From: CAVVGZ01 sp963747965
GTDB lineage: Bacteria; Chloroflexota; Anaerolineae; Anaerolineales; Anaerolineaceae
Direction: 5' to 3'
NCBI GenBank assembly: GCA_963747965.1
Contig: CAVVGZ010000004.1
Location: 186,001-250,000 of the forward strand
DNA length: 64,000 nt
A model generated the notes under the pieces. That model searched no databases. It saw only the letters and a program-made list of their open reading frames with translations, and had not been told where the DNA came from. The translations under genes were made by a program, and so were the position numbers. Position 1 is the first letter of the stretch; every line of letters begins with the position of its first letter. This document shows positions 37,557 to 46,288 of this stretch, in pieces.

Positions 37557-38858
37557 ATGAGAGAAGATAAGACTATTATTCAAACCACATTACCAAATGG
37601 ATTGCAGGTAAGGCTAAAAGAAATCCATACCGCGCCGCTTATCAGCCACTGGATATGGTACCGGGTAGGATCACGCCAGGAGAAAGCTGGTTATACCGGC
37701 ATCAGCCATTGGGTGGAGCATATGCAGTTCAAAGGTACGCCAACCTTTCCTGCCAGTGTTTTGGACAAAGCAATTTCCAGGGAAGGCGGAATTTGGAACG
37801 CCTTTACCTACATGGATTGGACTGCATATTTTGAAACCCTACCAGCAGACCGCATTCGTTTAGCCCTGAACCTGGAAGCAGATCGGATGCAAAACAGCCT
37901 CTATGAAAACCAGGAAGTGGAGGCTGAACGGTCAGTCATCCTTTCTGAGCGGGAAGGGAATGAAAACGAACCATTATTCCGTCTCGGAGAAGCTGTACAG
38001 TTAAATGCTTTCGAACATCACCCGTACAAAAACGAAGTGATTGGAACAACGGAAGATTTATTAAATATTAAAAGGGACGACCTATACAATCATTACCGGT
38101 CTTATTACACTCCAGGTAATGCTGTACTGGCAATTGCAGGGGATTTCACCGGTGAAGAAATGCTTTCGCAAATTTATGATACCTATGGTTCCATTCCAGG
38201 GAAAGCCAATCTTCCTTTTCAAATTCCGGGAGATGAAATCAACCATTCGGAAAAGCGGCTGGAGATATTAGGACCGGGTGAAACAACCTATCTGGAAATT
38301 GCTTACCATGCCCCGGAAGCAAGCCATGTGGATTTTTACGCATTCACGATTCTTGACAGCTTATTGACAGGTCCGGCCAGCCTGAATATGTTTGGGGGTG
38401 GTGGAATTTCTAACAAAACCAGCCGGCTTTACCGTGCATTAATAGAAAAAGACCTGGCGGTTTCGGTTCATGGTGGAATTCAGGCAACTATTGATCCTTA
38501 CCTGTACGATGTAACAATAACCGTCCATCCACATTCTTCGGTTGATGAAGTGCTTGAAGTATTTGATTCAAATATTGATGTCCTGCAGAATGAACAAGTT
38601 TCCGCTCAGGATATCGCTATTGCGGTAAAACAGGCAAAAGCTTTGTTTGCTTATGGAACAGAGAATATTACCAACCAGGCATTCTGGTTGGGATATGCAG
38701 AAATGTTCGCCCATTATGATTGGTTTACCCAATATCTCGAAAAAATTCAGCAGGTTACCGCTGAAGATGTACTGCGAATTGCCAGAACATACCTGAAACC
38801 GGGCTCCCGGGTGGTTGGGAGTTACCTCCCCGAGGATACTGCAGGAGGGAAACAATGA
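37557..38858 (+). CDS. M16-family zinc peptidase, catalytic subunit type
   Basis: A 433-residue M16 peptidase (processing-peptidase/PqqL-like). The inverted zinc motif HxxEH is present as HWVEH in GISHWVEHMQFKGT, and the distal Glu is in VEAERSVILSERE. N- and C-terminal M16 domains (about 10-200 and 200-420) are both there. It is paired with a second M16 gene (4-nt overlap) that lacks the zinc motif, the usual active/inactive heterodimer. No signal peptide, so probably cytoplasmic. Confidence 0.93.
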   Translation: MREDKTIIQTTLPNGLQVRLKEIHTAPLISHWIWYRVGSRQEKAGYTGISHWVEHMQFKGTPTFPASVLDKAISREGGIWNAFTYMDWTAYFETLPADRIRLALNLEADRMQNSLYENQEVEAERSVILSEREGNENEPLFRLGEAVQLNAFEHHPYKNEVIGTTEDLLNIKRDDLYNHYRSYYTPGNAVLAIAGDFTGEEMLSQIYDTYGSIPGKANLPFQIPGDEINHSEKRLEILGPGETTYLEIAYHAPEASHVDFYAFTILDSLLTGPASLNMFGGGGISNKTSRLYRALIEKDLAVSVHGGIQATIDPYLYDVTITVHPHSSVDEVLEVFDSNIDVLQNEQVSAQDIAIAVKQAKALFAYGTENITNQAFWLGYAEMFAHYDWFTQYLEKIQQVTAEDVLRIARTYLKPGSRVVGSYLPEDTAGGKQ

Positions 38859-40156
38859 ACTCGAACCGCCAGATCCACTGGTCTTCATTACCAGGTCCGG
38901 ACGATATCACCCGTACCGTACTTGACAATGGTATTATCCTGCTTACCAGAAAGAATTTCGACAGCCCCTCAATTGTCATCAATGGCATTATCCAATGCGG
39001 CAGTGTTAATAATCCTGTTGAAAAATTGGGGTTGGCACATTTTACTGCCTTATCATTAATGAAAGGCACACAGCAGCATAATTTTCGGCAAATCTATGAA
39101 ATGGTTGAGACAGTCGGGGCAAGCCTTGGTTTTGGTGCCGGAGGATTTCACACAAGTTTTAGCGGCAGAGCCCTCGCAGAGGATTTACCCATGCTGGTCG
39201 GTTTATTGTCTGAATGCATCCGCCAGCCTGTATTCCCGGCAGAACAGATAGAAAGACTTCGGTCGCAGCTGCTCAGCGGGCTTGCTATCCGGGATCAAGA
39301 CACGGAAGACCGGGCTTCCATCCGTTTTGATAAAATCATCTTTGGGGACCACCCATACGGAAACCCCGGGGATGGATTTACTGAAACCATTCAGGCAATT
39401 TCCCGCCAGGATATTGTCTCATTCCACCAGGATTATTTTAATCCCCATGGAATGGTCATTGTTATTGTGGGGGCAGTTGATCCGGCAGAGGCAATTGAGA
39501 TAGTCAGTCAAGCTTTTACAGGTTGGAACAACCCGATTAAAGGGGATATTCCTCATCCACCCGCACCAAAGCCACTAAAAGATTCCATCCGGGAGCACAT
39601 CTATATTCCAGGAAAAAGCCAGGTTGATATCGTGATGGGTACCCTGGGACCAGATCGCAAATCACCTCATTTTCATGCTGCTTCGTTGGGAAACAATATT
39701 TTGGGACAGTTCGGAATGATGGGACGCATCGGAGATGCGGTTAGAGAGAAAGCCGGTCTTGCTTACCATGCTTCCACCAGCCTTAATGCTTTAATGGATG
39801 CCGGATCATGGGAAATCTCTGCAGGTGTAAATCCTGCCAATGTCGACCAGGCAATTGCCTTGATCCTGGAGGAACTGAAAAGGTTTATCCACGAACCGGT
39901 CACCAGAGACGAATTACAGGACAGTCAAACGGATTACATCGGAAAAATACCACTGGCTTTTGAATCAAATTCCGGGGTGGCGGGCGCATTACTCAATATT
40001 GAACGGTTTGATTTAGGCCTTGGTTATTACCGGGATTACCCTGGCATCATTTCCAGTATCCGTGTTGAAGATATCCTTTCAGCTGCCAGGACTTATATTG
40101 ATCCTGAAAAACTTGCAATCATCAGTGCAGGACCAAACCCTGGCAATCAAGATTGA
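38855..40156 (+). CDS. M16-family protein, non-catalytic subunit
   Basis: A 433-residue M16 protein. Where the zinc motif should be it reads LGLAHFTALSLMKGT, so Glu and the second His are absent and no metal site is expected. The C-terminal domain keeps the Arg/Tyr-type substrate-binding segment (GRIGDAVREKAGLAYHASTS). It starts inside the stop of the catalytic partner, consistent with an obligate heterodimer. acpS follows with no gap. Confidence 0.92.
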   Translation: MNSNRQIHWSSLPGPDDITRTVLDNGIILLTRKNFDSPSIVINGIIQCGSVNNPVEKLGLAHFTALSLMKGTQQHNFRQIYEMVETVGASLGFGAGGFHTSFSGRALAEDLPMLVGLLSECIRQPVFPAEQIERLRSQLLSGLAIRDQDTEDRASIRFDKIIFGDHPYGNPGDGFTETIQAISRQDIVSFHQDYFNPHGMVIVIVGAVDPAEAIEIVSQAFTGWNNPIKGDIPHPPAPKPLKDSIREHIYIPGKSQVDIVMGTLGPDRKSPHFHAASLGNNILGQFGMMGRIGDAVREKAGLAYHASTSLNALMDAGSWEISAGVNPANVDQAIALILEELKRFIHEPVTRDELQDSQTDYIGKIPLAFESNSGVAGALLNIERFDLGLGYYRDYPGIISSIRVEDILSAARTYIDPEKLAIISAGPNPGNQD

Positions 40157-40549
40157 ATGAACATAAATATTAAAACAGGAATCGACCTGGTAAATATCAA
40201 ACGGCTCAAAGAATTGAGCCCTGCTATCCGCGACCGATTTCTCAAGCGGGTATTCACGGATTTTGAATTGGAAGAAGCAGAGAATAACGATCAAATATTG
40301 GCTGGAAAATTTGCAGCAAAAGAGGCCGTAGCAAAAACTCTGGGATGCGGTATTGGACCGGTACACTGGCAGGACATTGAGATCCTGCATGATAACCTTG
40401 GGCAGCCTTCCCTCAAGTTGGGGGGAAATGCTGAGAGGCTGGCCCATGAATTGAAATTGGAAAATTGGTCTGTTAGTATCAGCCATGAATCCGAATATGC
40501 GGTTGCAGTGGCCGTTGCCTGCGCCTTTCAGGAAATCACAAAAGGGTAA
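40157..40549 (+). CDS. acpS: Holo-[acyl-carrier-protein] synthase
   Basis: A 130-residue 4'-phosphopantetheinyl transferase. The two Mg-binding signatures are present: Asp in TGIDLVNIKRL and Glu in GKFAAKEAVAKTLG; the C-terminus has WSVSISHESEYAVAVAVA. It activates acyl carrier protein for fatty-acid synthesis. Its ATG directly follows the stop of the M16 gene, without a ribosome site of its own, so its translation probably depends on the upstream gene. Confidence 0.95.
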   Translation: MNINIKTGIDLVNIKRLKELSPAIRDRFLKRVFTDFELEEAENNDQILAGKFAAKEAVAKTLGCGIGPVHWQDIEILHDNLGQPSLKLGGNAERLAHELKLENWSVSISHESEYAVAVAVACAFQEITKG

Positions 40550-40566
40550 ATGGCTGGAACTAAAGA

Positions 40567-41274
40567 ATGAAAATTCTTACAATCAGCGATATCATCGTAC
40601 CTTCGTTATATTCTCCTGAAATATCCCCCAATTATCACGACATCGATCTTGTGATTAGTTGTGGAGATCTTCCCCTCTCTTACCTGGAATATATCAACAG
40701 TCTTTTGAATAAAAGTATGTATTACGTTCACGGTAACCATACACCAAGTTCACGGCATGGTTACATACAAACTCCCGCGGTTGCTGCTGGAGGGATTAAT
40801 ATCCATCGTCGGGTAATCAGGGATGATTCTGGATTACTGCTGTCCGGGATCGAGGGCTGCGTGGTTTATAACAAAGGCCCCTACCAATACACCCAGGCAG
40901 AAATGTGGGGGTTGATCTGGAGATTGGTTCCAAACCTATTTCTGAATAAATTGTTATACCATCGCTACCTGGATGTTTTTATTTCCCATGCCCCTCCCTG
41001 GAAAATCCACGATGAGGAGGACTTGCCCCATCAAGGAATTAAAGCTTTTCGCTGGCTCATAAAAGTATTTAAACCTGCCCTTCACATTCATGGGCATACA
41101 CATGTTTACAACCCAAATACGCTTACTGAGTCTCTCTACAGAAATACATGGATTATTAACACATTTGGACATCGCGTTCTTGAAATTGATCCTAAAAACC
41201 TTTCAGGCGGGAATGTTTTAACCCACAATGAATTGTTCACTGATCACCTCCATCAGCAGGAGGATCAGCTTTAG
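40567..41274 (+). CDS. Calcineurin-like metallophosphoesterase
   Basis: A 235-residue phosphoesterase. Metal motifs: ISD near the N-terminus, SCGDLP, YVHGNH, ISHAPPW and HIHGHTH. The usual DxH is replaced by SDII, lacking the first His, which is seen in several such families. The substrate is unknown. It lies 17 nt after acpS and is convergent with the small gene on the minus strand (4-nt overlap of the ends). Confidence 0.87.
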   Translation: MKILTISDIIVPSLYSPEISPNYHDIDLVISCGDLPLSYLEYINSLLNKSMYYVHGNHTPSSRHGYIQTPAVAAGGINIHRRVIRDDSGLLLSGIEGCVVYNKGPYQYTQAEMWGLIWRLVPNLFLNKLLYHRYLDVFISHAPPWKIHDEEDLPHQGIKAFRWLIKVFKPALHIHGHTHVYNPNTLTESLYRNTWIINTFGHRVLEIDPKNLSGGNVLTHNELFTDHLHQQEDQL

Positions 41275-41525
41275 GATAGTTTCAGGTTGGCAGGAATTGC
41301 AATATCATTTACCCCCAACCAGAAATGGTTTGGCAGGACCTGCTTATCTGTCCTGATTTCAATTCCATTACTCTTAAGAGCATATTTCTCAACCATACTG
41401 GGGTGAACATAACACAAATCAGGAGTATGTCCGTATTTTGAGTGGTAATAATTTATTGCCCGTTTCATTTTTGCTGTGATCTCAATATTTGGATCATTAT
41501 CAAACCAGAGCATACCAGTTTTCAT
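41271..41525 (-). CDS. Small conserved hypothetical protein
   Basis: An 84-residue soluble protein (LWFDNDPNIEITAKMKRAIN, then YYHSKYGHTPDLCYVHPSMV). It has a good ribosome site GAGGAA before the ATG and a protein-like composition, so I treat it as real. I believe similar proteins are common in Chloroflexota but do not know a function; an archive of IS-derived or competence-linked origin cannot be excluded. Confidence 0.65.
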   Translation of the reverse strand: MKTGMLWFDNDPNIEITAKMKRAINYYHSKYGHTPDLCYVHPSMVEKYALKSNGIEIRTDKQVLPNHFWLGVNDIAIPANLKLS

Positions 41526-41992
41526 TATTATTCCTCACATTTGACTTTTCTCGATGGTTATTTCTTCCTAAACCCTGATCCTGAAACACCGCCTGATATG
41601 AAGAATCCCATCCAAATTTTTCAGACTGAAAGTCAAATCGAATTTGTGTCATCTTCTATCCGGGTTAATGCAATAAATAAGCCAACCCTGAAAAACGGGG
41701 GTACGATGGATATCATTTGATGTTGAGAAAATCATCGATTAGTCGATTTATATAAATAGAATTATTGTTCTATCCACAATTATAGAAGAAATTTATTAAA
41801 AAGTCAACAGTCAAAAAAATCTTGCCGGATATATCTTTAATCTTGGTTCAAATTGATCTTCAGTAGCATTTTTCAATATTTTAAGGTATGCTTAACACCA
41901 TAGATTTGAATCAGCGAATTACCGATATTTTACGAAGAGAACAAAATCCTCTTAATATTGAAGCGAGCTCATTAGATCTAAAGGAGCACACC
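41526..41992. other. Non-coding region upstream of frr
   Basis: About 465 nt, AT-rich. A frame open from 41888 is in phase with frr but has no family sequence before residue 36, so it is not taken as coding. TTGATC near 41850 and TATGCT near 41887 could be a weak promoter. No structured RNA is visible. Confidence 0.4.
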
Positions 41993-42550
41993 ATGATAAA
42001 AGAGATCTTAAACGAAGCCGAATCCAGGATGAAAGGTGCCAACCGGGCTTTAGAGGAAGACCTTTCTGCTATCCGGACCGGACGAGCATCCCCAGCCCTG
42101 GTTGAAAAAATTCATGTTGAGTATTTTGGGACGATGACCCCCCTCATCCAGCTTGCCTCTATTTCCGTTCCGGAACCAAGGACGCTGATGATTAAACCCT
42201 TTGATCCAAAAATGATTAAAGGGATTGAAAAGGCAATTTTGGCTTCTGAGCTCGGCCTGACCCCGAACAATGACGGAAAGAATATCCGCCTCAATCTACC
42301 TGTTCTAACCGAAGAGAGAAGAAGGGACCTGGCCAAGGTTGTCAATCACCGTGTAGAAGATGCCCGTGTTGCAGCCCGTAATGTTCGCAGGGATGTCATT
42401 AAAGATATGCGGGAGTATGAAAAAGAGAAATTAATATCAGAGGATGATCTGGAACGCGCCGAGGATCAGCTCCAGAAACTTACCGACAGGATGATCGAAG
42501 AAATTGATCAAATCGGTGAGAGAAAACATAAAGAAATCATGGAAGTTTAG
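41993..42550 (+). CDS. frr: Ribosome recycling factor
   Basis: A 185-residue RRF, exactly the family length. The N-terminal KEILNEAESRMKGANRALEE is followed by LSAIRTGRASPALVEKIHVE and PLTEERRRDLAK-type sequence (LPVLTEERRRDLAKVV). It splits post-termination ribosomes with EF-G. ATG 41993 is chosen because AAGGAGC lies just before it. It heads the run frr-uppS-cdsA, a common bacterial order. Confidence 0.97.
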   Translation: MIKEILNEAESRMKGANRALEEDLSAIRTGRASPALVEKIHVEYFGTMTPLIQLASISVPEPRTLMIKPFDPKMIKGIEKAILASELGLTPNNDGKNIRLNLPVLTEERRRDLAKVVNHRVEDARVAARNVRRDVIKDMREYEKEKLISEDDLERAEDQLQKLTDRMIEEIDQIGERKHKEIMEV

Positions 42551-42577
42551 CTCCTTATAATGGAAGATAAAATTTAA

Positions 42578-43312
42578 TTGGAGACAAATCTGAATATCCC
42601 CCAACATATTGCCATAATTATGGATGGGAATGGACGCTGGGCGGCAGCAAGGGGTTTGCCCAGGTTGGCTGGCCACCGCGCCGGAACAGAAAATTTGCGC
42701 CGCATTATAACCGCCTGCGTTGAGTTCGGAATCCAATACCTTACAATATATGCTTTCTCCACCGAGAATTGGGGACGTCCCCGGGAAGAAGTAGAAGGGT
42801 TACTTCATATATTGGGAAATGTCATCGATAAAGAATTATCTGAACTTAATAAAGAAGGGGTTCAGCTCAGGCACATCGGTCACCTGGAAAAACTGGATAA
42901 AAGACTGAGAAAAAAAGTGCTCCAGGCGGTTGACCTTACCCGAGACAACACCCGGTTAATATTAAATGTTGCTTTTAATTATGGTGGGCGTGACGAGATC
43001 CTGTGTGCAATCCAGAAAATCATCGAAGATAAAATAAATCCCGAGGATCTATCCACTGAATTGGTGAGTCAATATCTGTTTACCGCAGGTACACCCGATC
43101 CGGATCTTATCATTCGCACATCCGGGGAAATGCGGATCAGCAACTTTCTTATCTGGCAGGCTGCATACTCAGAATGGTATGTCACCCCGACCTATTGGCC
43201 TGATTTCGATAAAAATGAGTTGTACAAAGCTCTCCAGGCTTATAACCAAAGGGAGAGGCGTTTTGGACTTACATCCAATCAAATAATCCAGGGGAAACCG
43301 AATGCTGTCTAA
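42578..43312 (+). CDS. uppS: Undecaprenyl diphosphate synthase
   Basis: About 240-244 residues, cis-prenyltransferase. Motif IAIIMDGNGRWAAARGLPRLAGHRAG (split here as IAIIMDGNGRW and GHRAG) has the catalytic Asp, and the C-terminal part has DLIIRTSGEMRISNFLIWQ. It makes the C55 carrier for cell-wall and glycan synthesis. The start is uncertain: TTG at 42578, or CTG at 42590 with GGAGA as ribosome site. It overlaps cdsA by 11 nt. Confidence 0.95.
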   Translation: METNLNIPQHIAIIMDGNGRWAAARGLPRLAGHRAGTENLRRIITACVEFGIQYLTIYAFSTENWGRPREEVEGLLHILGNVIDKELSELNKEGVQLRHIGHLEKLDKRLRKKVLQAVDLTRDNTRLILNVAFNYGGRDEILCAIQKIIEDKINPEDLSTELVSQYLFTAGTPDPDLIIRTSGEMRISNFLIWQAAYSEWYVTPTYWPDFDKNELYKALQAYNQRERRFGLTSNQIIQGKPNAV

Positions 43313-44117
43313 GCGTGTCGCAGTTGTCGCGGTACTATTACCGCTGGGTGTCATTGTTATTTTGCTCGGGGGCTGGGTATTTAACATCATTTTCGCCGCC
43401 ATCCTTGCGGGAGCGGGATATGAATATTACAACATATTCAAGAATGACAAATTTGCACCATCTCCATTGATAATCATTACCTGGATCATCATCCTGGCAA
43501 TTTCCCGGGCGTTTTTTGCATTTGCTCACACGGATGTGATCCTAACCTTGTGCATCTTCTTCGTTGTTACCAGGCATATCATTGGTTACGAAAAGGGAGA
43601 TGAAAATGCAGCAATCGACTTTGGGGTTTCATTGGCTGGCATTCTTTACATTGGTTGGCTGGGATCTTATTTATTTTCCATGAGGAGCATGCCGGATGGT
43701 GCCTGGTGGATTATGTTAACCCTGCCTGCTGTTTGGATTGCAGATTCTGCAGCATATTTCGTCGGAAAACGGTTTGGAAAACACCCATTTACCAAACGGG
43801 TCAGTCCTAAAAAAAGCTGGGAAGGTTACCTTGGTGGAGTATTCTTTACAACCCTATTGTTGCCCTTGCTGGCATCTTTTTTGAGTTTATTTTCATCCTC
43901 AATTACCCCCATCCACGGGATTATTCTGGGATTAATCATCAGCGCATTTGCCCCTCTTGGTGATTTGGCAGAGAGTTTATTCAAGCGGCAGTTTGGAATC
44001 AAGGACTCAAGTAATATACTGCCCGGTCATGGGGGGATATTAGACCGCATAGATTCCTGGCTTTGGGCAGTACCAATTGGCTATTATTTGATTTTATATT
44101 TTACCCAGTATGGGTAA
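43302..44117 (+). CDS. cdsA: Phosphatidate cytidylyltransferase
   Basis: A 271-residue membrane protein with about eight helices and the CDP-diglyceride signature near the C-terminus: SPKKSWEGYLGG, then GDLAESLFKRQFGIKDSS and LPGHGGILDRIDS. It makes CDP-diacylglycerol from phosphatidate. It overlaps uppS by 11 nt, and glpX follows after 38 nt. Confidence 0.96.
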   Translation: MLSKRVAVVAVLLPLGVIVILLGGWVFNIIFAAILAGAGYEYYNIFKNDKFAPSPLIIITWIIILAISRAFFAFAHTDVILTLCIFFVVTRHIIGYEKGDENAAIDFGVSLAGILYIGWLGSYLFSMRSMPDGAWWIMLTLPAVWIADSAAYFVGKRFGKHPFTKRVSPKKSWEGYLGGVFFTTLLLPLLASFLSLFSSSITPIHGIILGLIISAFAPLGDLAESLFKRQFGIKDSSNILPGHGGILDRIDSWLWAVPIGYYLILYFTQYG

Positions 44118-44155
44118 TAGATTTTCCATCATTCACAATTTGGAGGGACAGCAAA

Positions 44156-45151
44156 ATGGCAGTAGATGATGCTACTAGACCTACACGGAATCTTGCCCTG
44201 GAACTGGTGCGGGTAACCGAGGTAGCCGCCTTATCTGCGGGACGATTAATGGGTATGGGGGATAAAATTTCGGCAGACCAGGCTGCGGTAAATGCCATGC
44301 AGTTGGTCCTTAACACGATAGAAATGGATGGCCTGGTTGTCATCGGAGAGGGAGAAAAAGATAAAGCCCCAATGCTGGCGAGGGGTCAAAAAGTGGGAAC
44401 CGGTAATCCCCCCATTGTTGATATCGCCGTTGATCCAATAGATGGCACCACACCGCTGGCGCGCGGATTGGCAAACTCCATTTCCACGATTGCCGTCGCA
44501 CCACGGGGCACCATGTTCGATGCCGGACCAATAGCTTATATGCATAAAATTGCAGTTGGTGAGGTTGGACGGGATGTTATAGATATCAACGACACGATAG
44601 AGAATAACCTCAAGCGCATTGCTAAAGCAAAAGGGGGAAATGTAAATGACTTACTGGTAGTAGTTTTAGACCGTCCCCGTCATGAACCTCTTATCCAGGA
44701 AATTAGAGCCACAGGAGCCCGGATAACCCTTATTCCAGACGGAGACGTGGCTGGTGCGATAATGACGGGTCTGCCAGAATCGGGCATTGATGTCCTGATG
44801 GGAATTGGTGGATGTCCCGAGGGGGTGATTGCTGCATGCGCCATGCGGTGTATGGGTGGCAATATCCAGGGAAAGTTGTACGCCCGAAATGTAGAAGAAT
44901 ACAAGAAAGGGCTCGAGTTAGGTTACGATTTTGATAAAATTCTGACAATGGATGACCTGGTGGCATCAGAAAATGTGTTTTTTGCCGCTACCGGGATTAC
45001 CACTGGCCAATTCCTTAAAGGGATCGACTATTTCCCCGGTGGAGCAGAGACCGAAAGCCTGGTTATGCGCGGACGGTCTGGAACCATCCGGAAGATTGTT
45101 GCCAGGCACCGGTTGAAAAAATTAGCCGAGATAAGTTCGATAATTTATTAA
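44156..45151 (+). CDS. glpX: Fructose-1,6-bisphosphatase class II
   Basis: A 331-residue GlpX-type enzyme of gluconeogenesis. Seen: VIGEGEKDKAPML, AVDPIDGTTPLARG (lithium-sensitive phosphatase metal site) and DVLMGIGGCPEGVI AACA. ATG 44156 follows GGAGGG; the longer in-frame start at 44063 overlaps cdsA and lacks family sequence. It is convergent with the SIMPL gene, 15 nt between stops. Confidence 0.96.
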   Translation: MAVDDATRPTRNLALELVRVTEVAALSAGRLMGMGDKISADQAAVNAMQLVLNTIEMDGLVVIGEGEKDKAPMLARGQKVGTGNPPIVDIAVDPIDGTTPLARGLANSISTIAVAPRGTMFDAGPIAYMHKIAVGEVGRDVIDINDTIENNLKRIAKAKGGNVNDLLVVVLDRPRHEPLIQEIRATGARITLIPDGDVAGAIMTGLPESGIDVLMGIGGCPEGVIAACAMRCMGGNIQGKLYARNVEEYKKGLELGYDFDKILTMDDLVASENVFFAATGITTGQFLKGIDYFPGGAETESLVMRGRSGTIRKIVARHRLKKLAEISSIIY

Positions 45152-45166
45152 TAAAATTGATGTATT

Positions 45167-45880
45167 TTATTGGATTTCAAAGGTCAGGAAGGCGTCCAAT
45201 ATAATCTGCAATTGTCCCTCAGAAACGGGTACAGGTTGGTTGAGGATTTTTGATCCCTTGCCTTCATAAAATGGCTGGGTTTGTCCCATAGAATCAATCC
45301 TCATAGACACCAGGTTTCCCAGGTTTACACCAGCTGATAGGGCTAATTCTTTTGCATGCTTTTGTGCATTTTCGATAGCCAGTCCCCTGGCATCCGATAG
45401 TGCCTGTTCTTTATTTTCCACATCATAGGTTATCCCATAAATTCGGTTCGACCCCTGGCGGACAACGCTCTCCAGTAACTGATCAATAGTGGATAGATCA
45501 CGAACAATTACCGCAACAGTATTCTCGACTGTATAAAACTGACTGGTATTTTCACTACCCGGCAAGGTTACCAGTTCCGGGTAAACATTGAAGGATACCG
45601 TTTGAATATCCTCGGCAAATACACCGAGCTGCTGCAGATCCTGGATAACCTGGTTTGTACTGCGGCTGTTTTCAGCTAAGGCTGTGTTTAAATCTTCAGA
45701 CCTGCTTTGCACTCCAATATTAATTCGGGCAATATCGGGTACAAGAGAAACCATACCTCTCCCTGATACACTCAACTGCCGGGTAGTGGCTGCTTGCGGA
45801 TTGGAGGCGGCAGCGGTACATGCCGAAATGAAGCCCATAACCAAGATACCCACCCAAATGTGCATTATTTTACGATTCAT
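45167..45880 (-). CDS. SIMPL-domain (DUF541) lipoprotein
   Basis: A 237-residue protein. ATG 45880 has a strong GAGGAGG ribosome site; longer upstream starts are rejected. Signal peptide HIWVGILVMGFISAC ends in a lipobox Cys (about residue 18), so it is probably lipid-anchored outside. The SIMPL fold follows: LSVSGRGMVSLVPDIARINI at about 35-55 and GITYDVENKEQALSDARGLA later. The family, named after mouse SIMPL, is of unknown role in bacteria. Confidence 0.9.
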   Translation of the reverse strand: MNRKIMHIWVGILVMGFISACTAAASNPQAATTRQLSVSGRGMVSLVPDIARINIGVQSRSEDLNTALAENSRSTNQVIQDLQQLGVFAEDIQTVSFNVYPELVTLPGSENTSQFYTVENTVAVIVRDLSTIDQLLESVVRQGSNRIYGITYDVENKEQALSDARGLAIENAQKHAKELALSAGVNLGNLVSMRIDSMGQTQPFYEGKGSKILNQPVPVSEGQLQIILDAFLTFEIQ

Positions 45881-46008
45881 AATTTGCCTCCTCGTCATAA
45901 CTTTATAGACGTTTCCCGTCAGGGTTTTGTTCCCAGGTGTAACGATAGAAGGGACATCCTGAATAATTATAAATATTATACTTTGGCCAATACTTTCGCC
46001 AATGACTC

Positions 46009-46036
46009 TTGACATATTTGCCCAAATCAATATAAT
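46009..46036 (+). promoter_or_regulatory. Consensus promoter of the cysK leader
   Basis: TTGACA (46009-46014), a 16-nt spacer and TATAAT (46031-46036), 250 nt before cysK. It implies a transcribed leader of about 245 nt. Confidence 0.7.
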
Positions 46037-46103
46037 AAGGATAATATTTATGATAAATATGATTTATTTTTTTGGAGATATTCCATGAGAAAATGCACAT
46101 GTC

Positions 46104-46250
46104 AAGGGCGGGGATTTTAAGTCCGCCGCTTTGAATTAATACCTGATAGATTTTTAGATTTTTTCAATTTCAACTGGCAAAAGCAACGGACAGATCCCCG
46201 CTCCTGATTTTAATGAGCGAAACGGTTATGTCCGTTTTCTATTGCCAGTT
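46104..46250 (+). ncRNA. Structured leader RNA upstream of cysK (possible attenuator)
   Basis: Hairpin 1: AAGGGCGG / CCGCC-g-CTT (46104-46111 and 46123-46131). Hairpin 2 is a long interrupted stem: AACTGGCAA / TTGCCAGTT (46172-46180 and 46242-46250), inside it ACGGACA / TGTCCGT (46186-46192 and 46229-46235), inside that GCTC / GAGC (46200-46203 and 46215-46218), followed by a T-rich run (46249-46255), like a terminator. GCGGGGAT (46108-46115) is complementary to ATCCCCGC (46194-46201), so hairpin 1 and the upper part of hairpin 2 could exchange partners. I recognise no known riboswitch class. Confidence 0.5.
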
Positions 46251-46288
46251 TTTTATTAATACAAATAGATTTATGGAGAAATTTCAAG

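Noticed and set aside
41888..41992. Longer N-terminus of ribosome recycling factor
   Set aside because: RRF is normally 185 residues, and a ribosome site directly precedes ATG 41993.
45881..46030. Longer start for the SIMPL lipoprotein gene
   Set aside because: ATG 45880 has a strong ribosome site GAGGAGG and begins a typical lipoprotein signal; the upstream codons are not conserved-looking.
46104..46250. Miniature transposon as explanation of the inverted repeats before cysK
   Set aside because: No flanking target duplication, no second copy in the window, and the structure sits between a promoter and its gene; a regulatory leader is more economical, though not proven.
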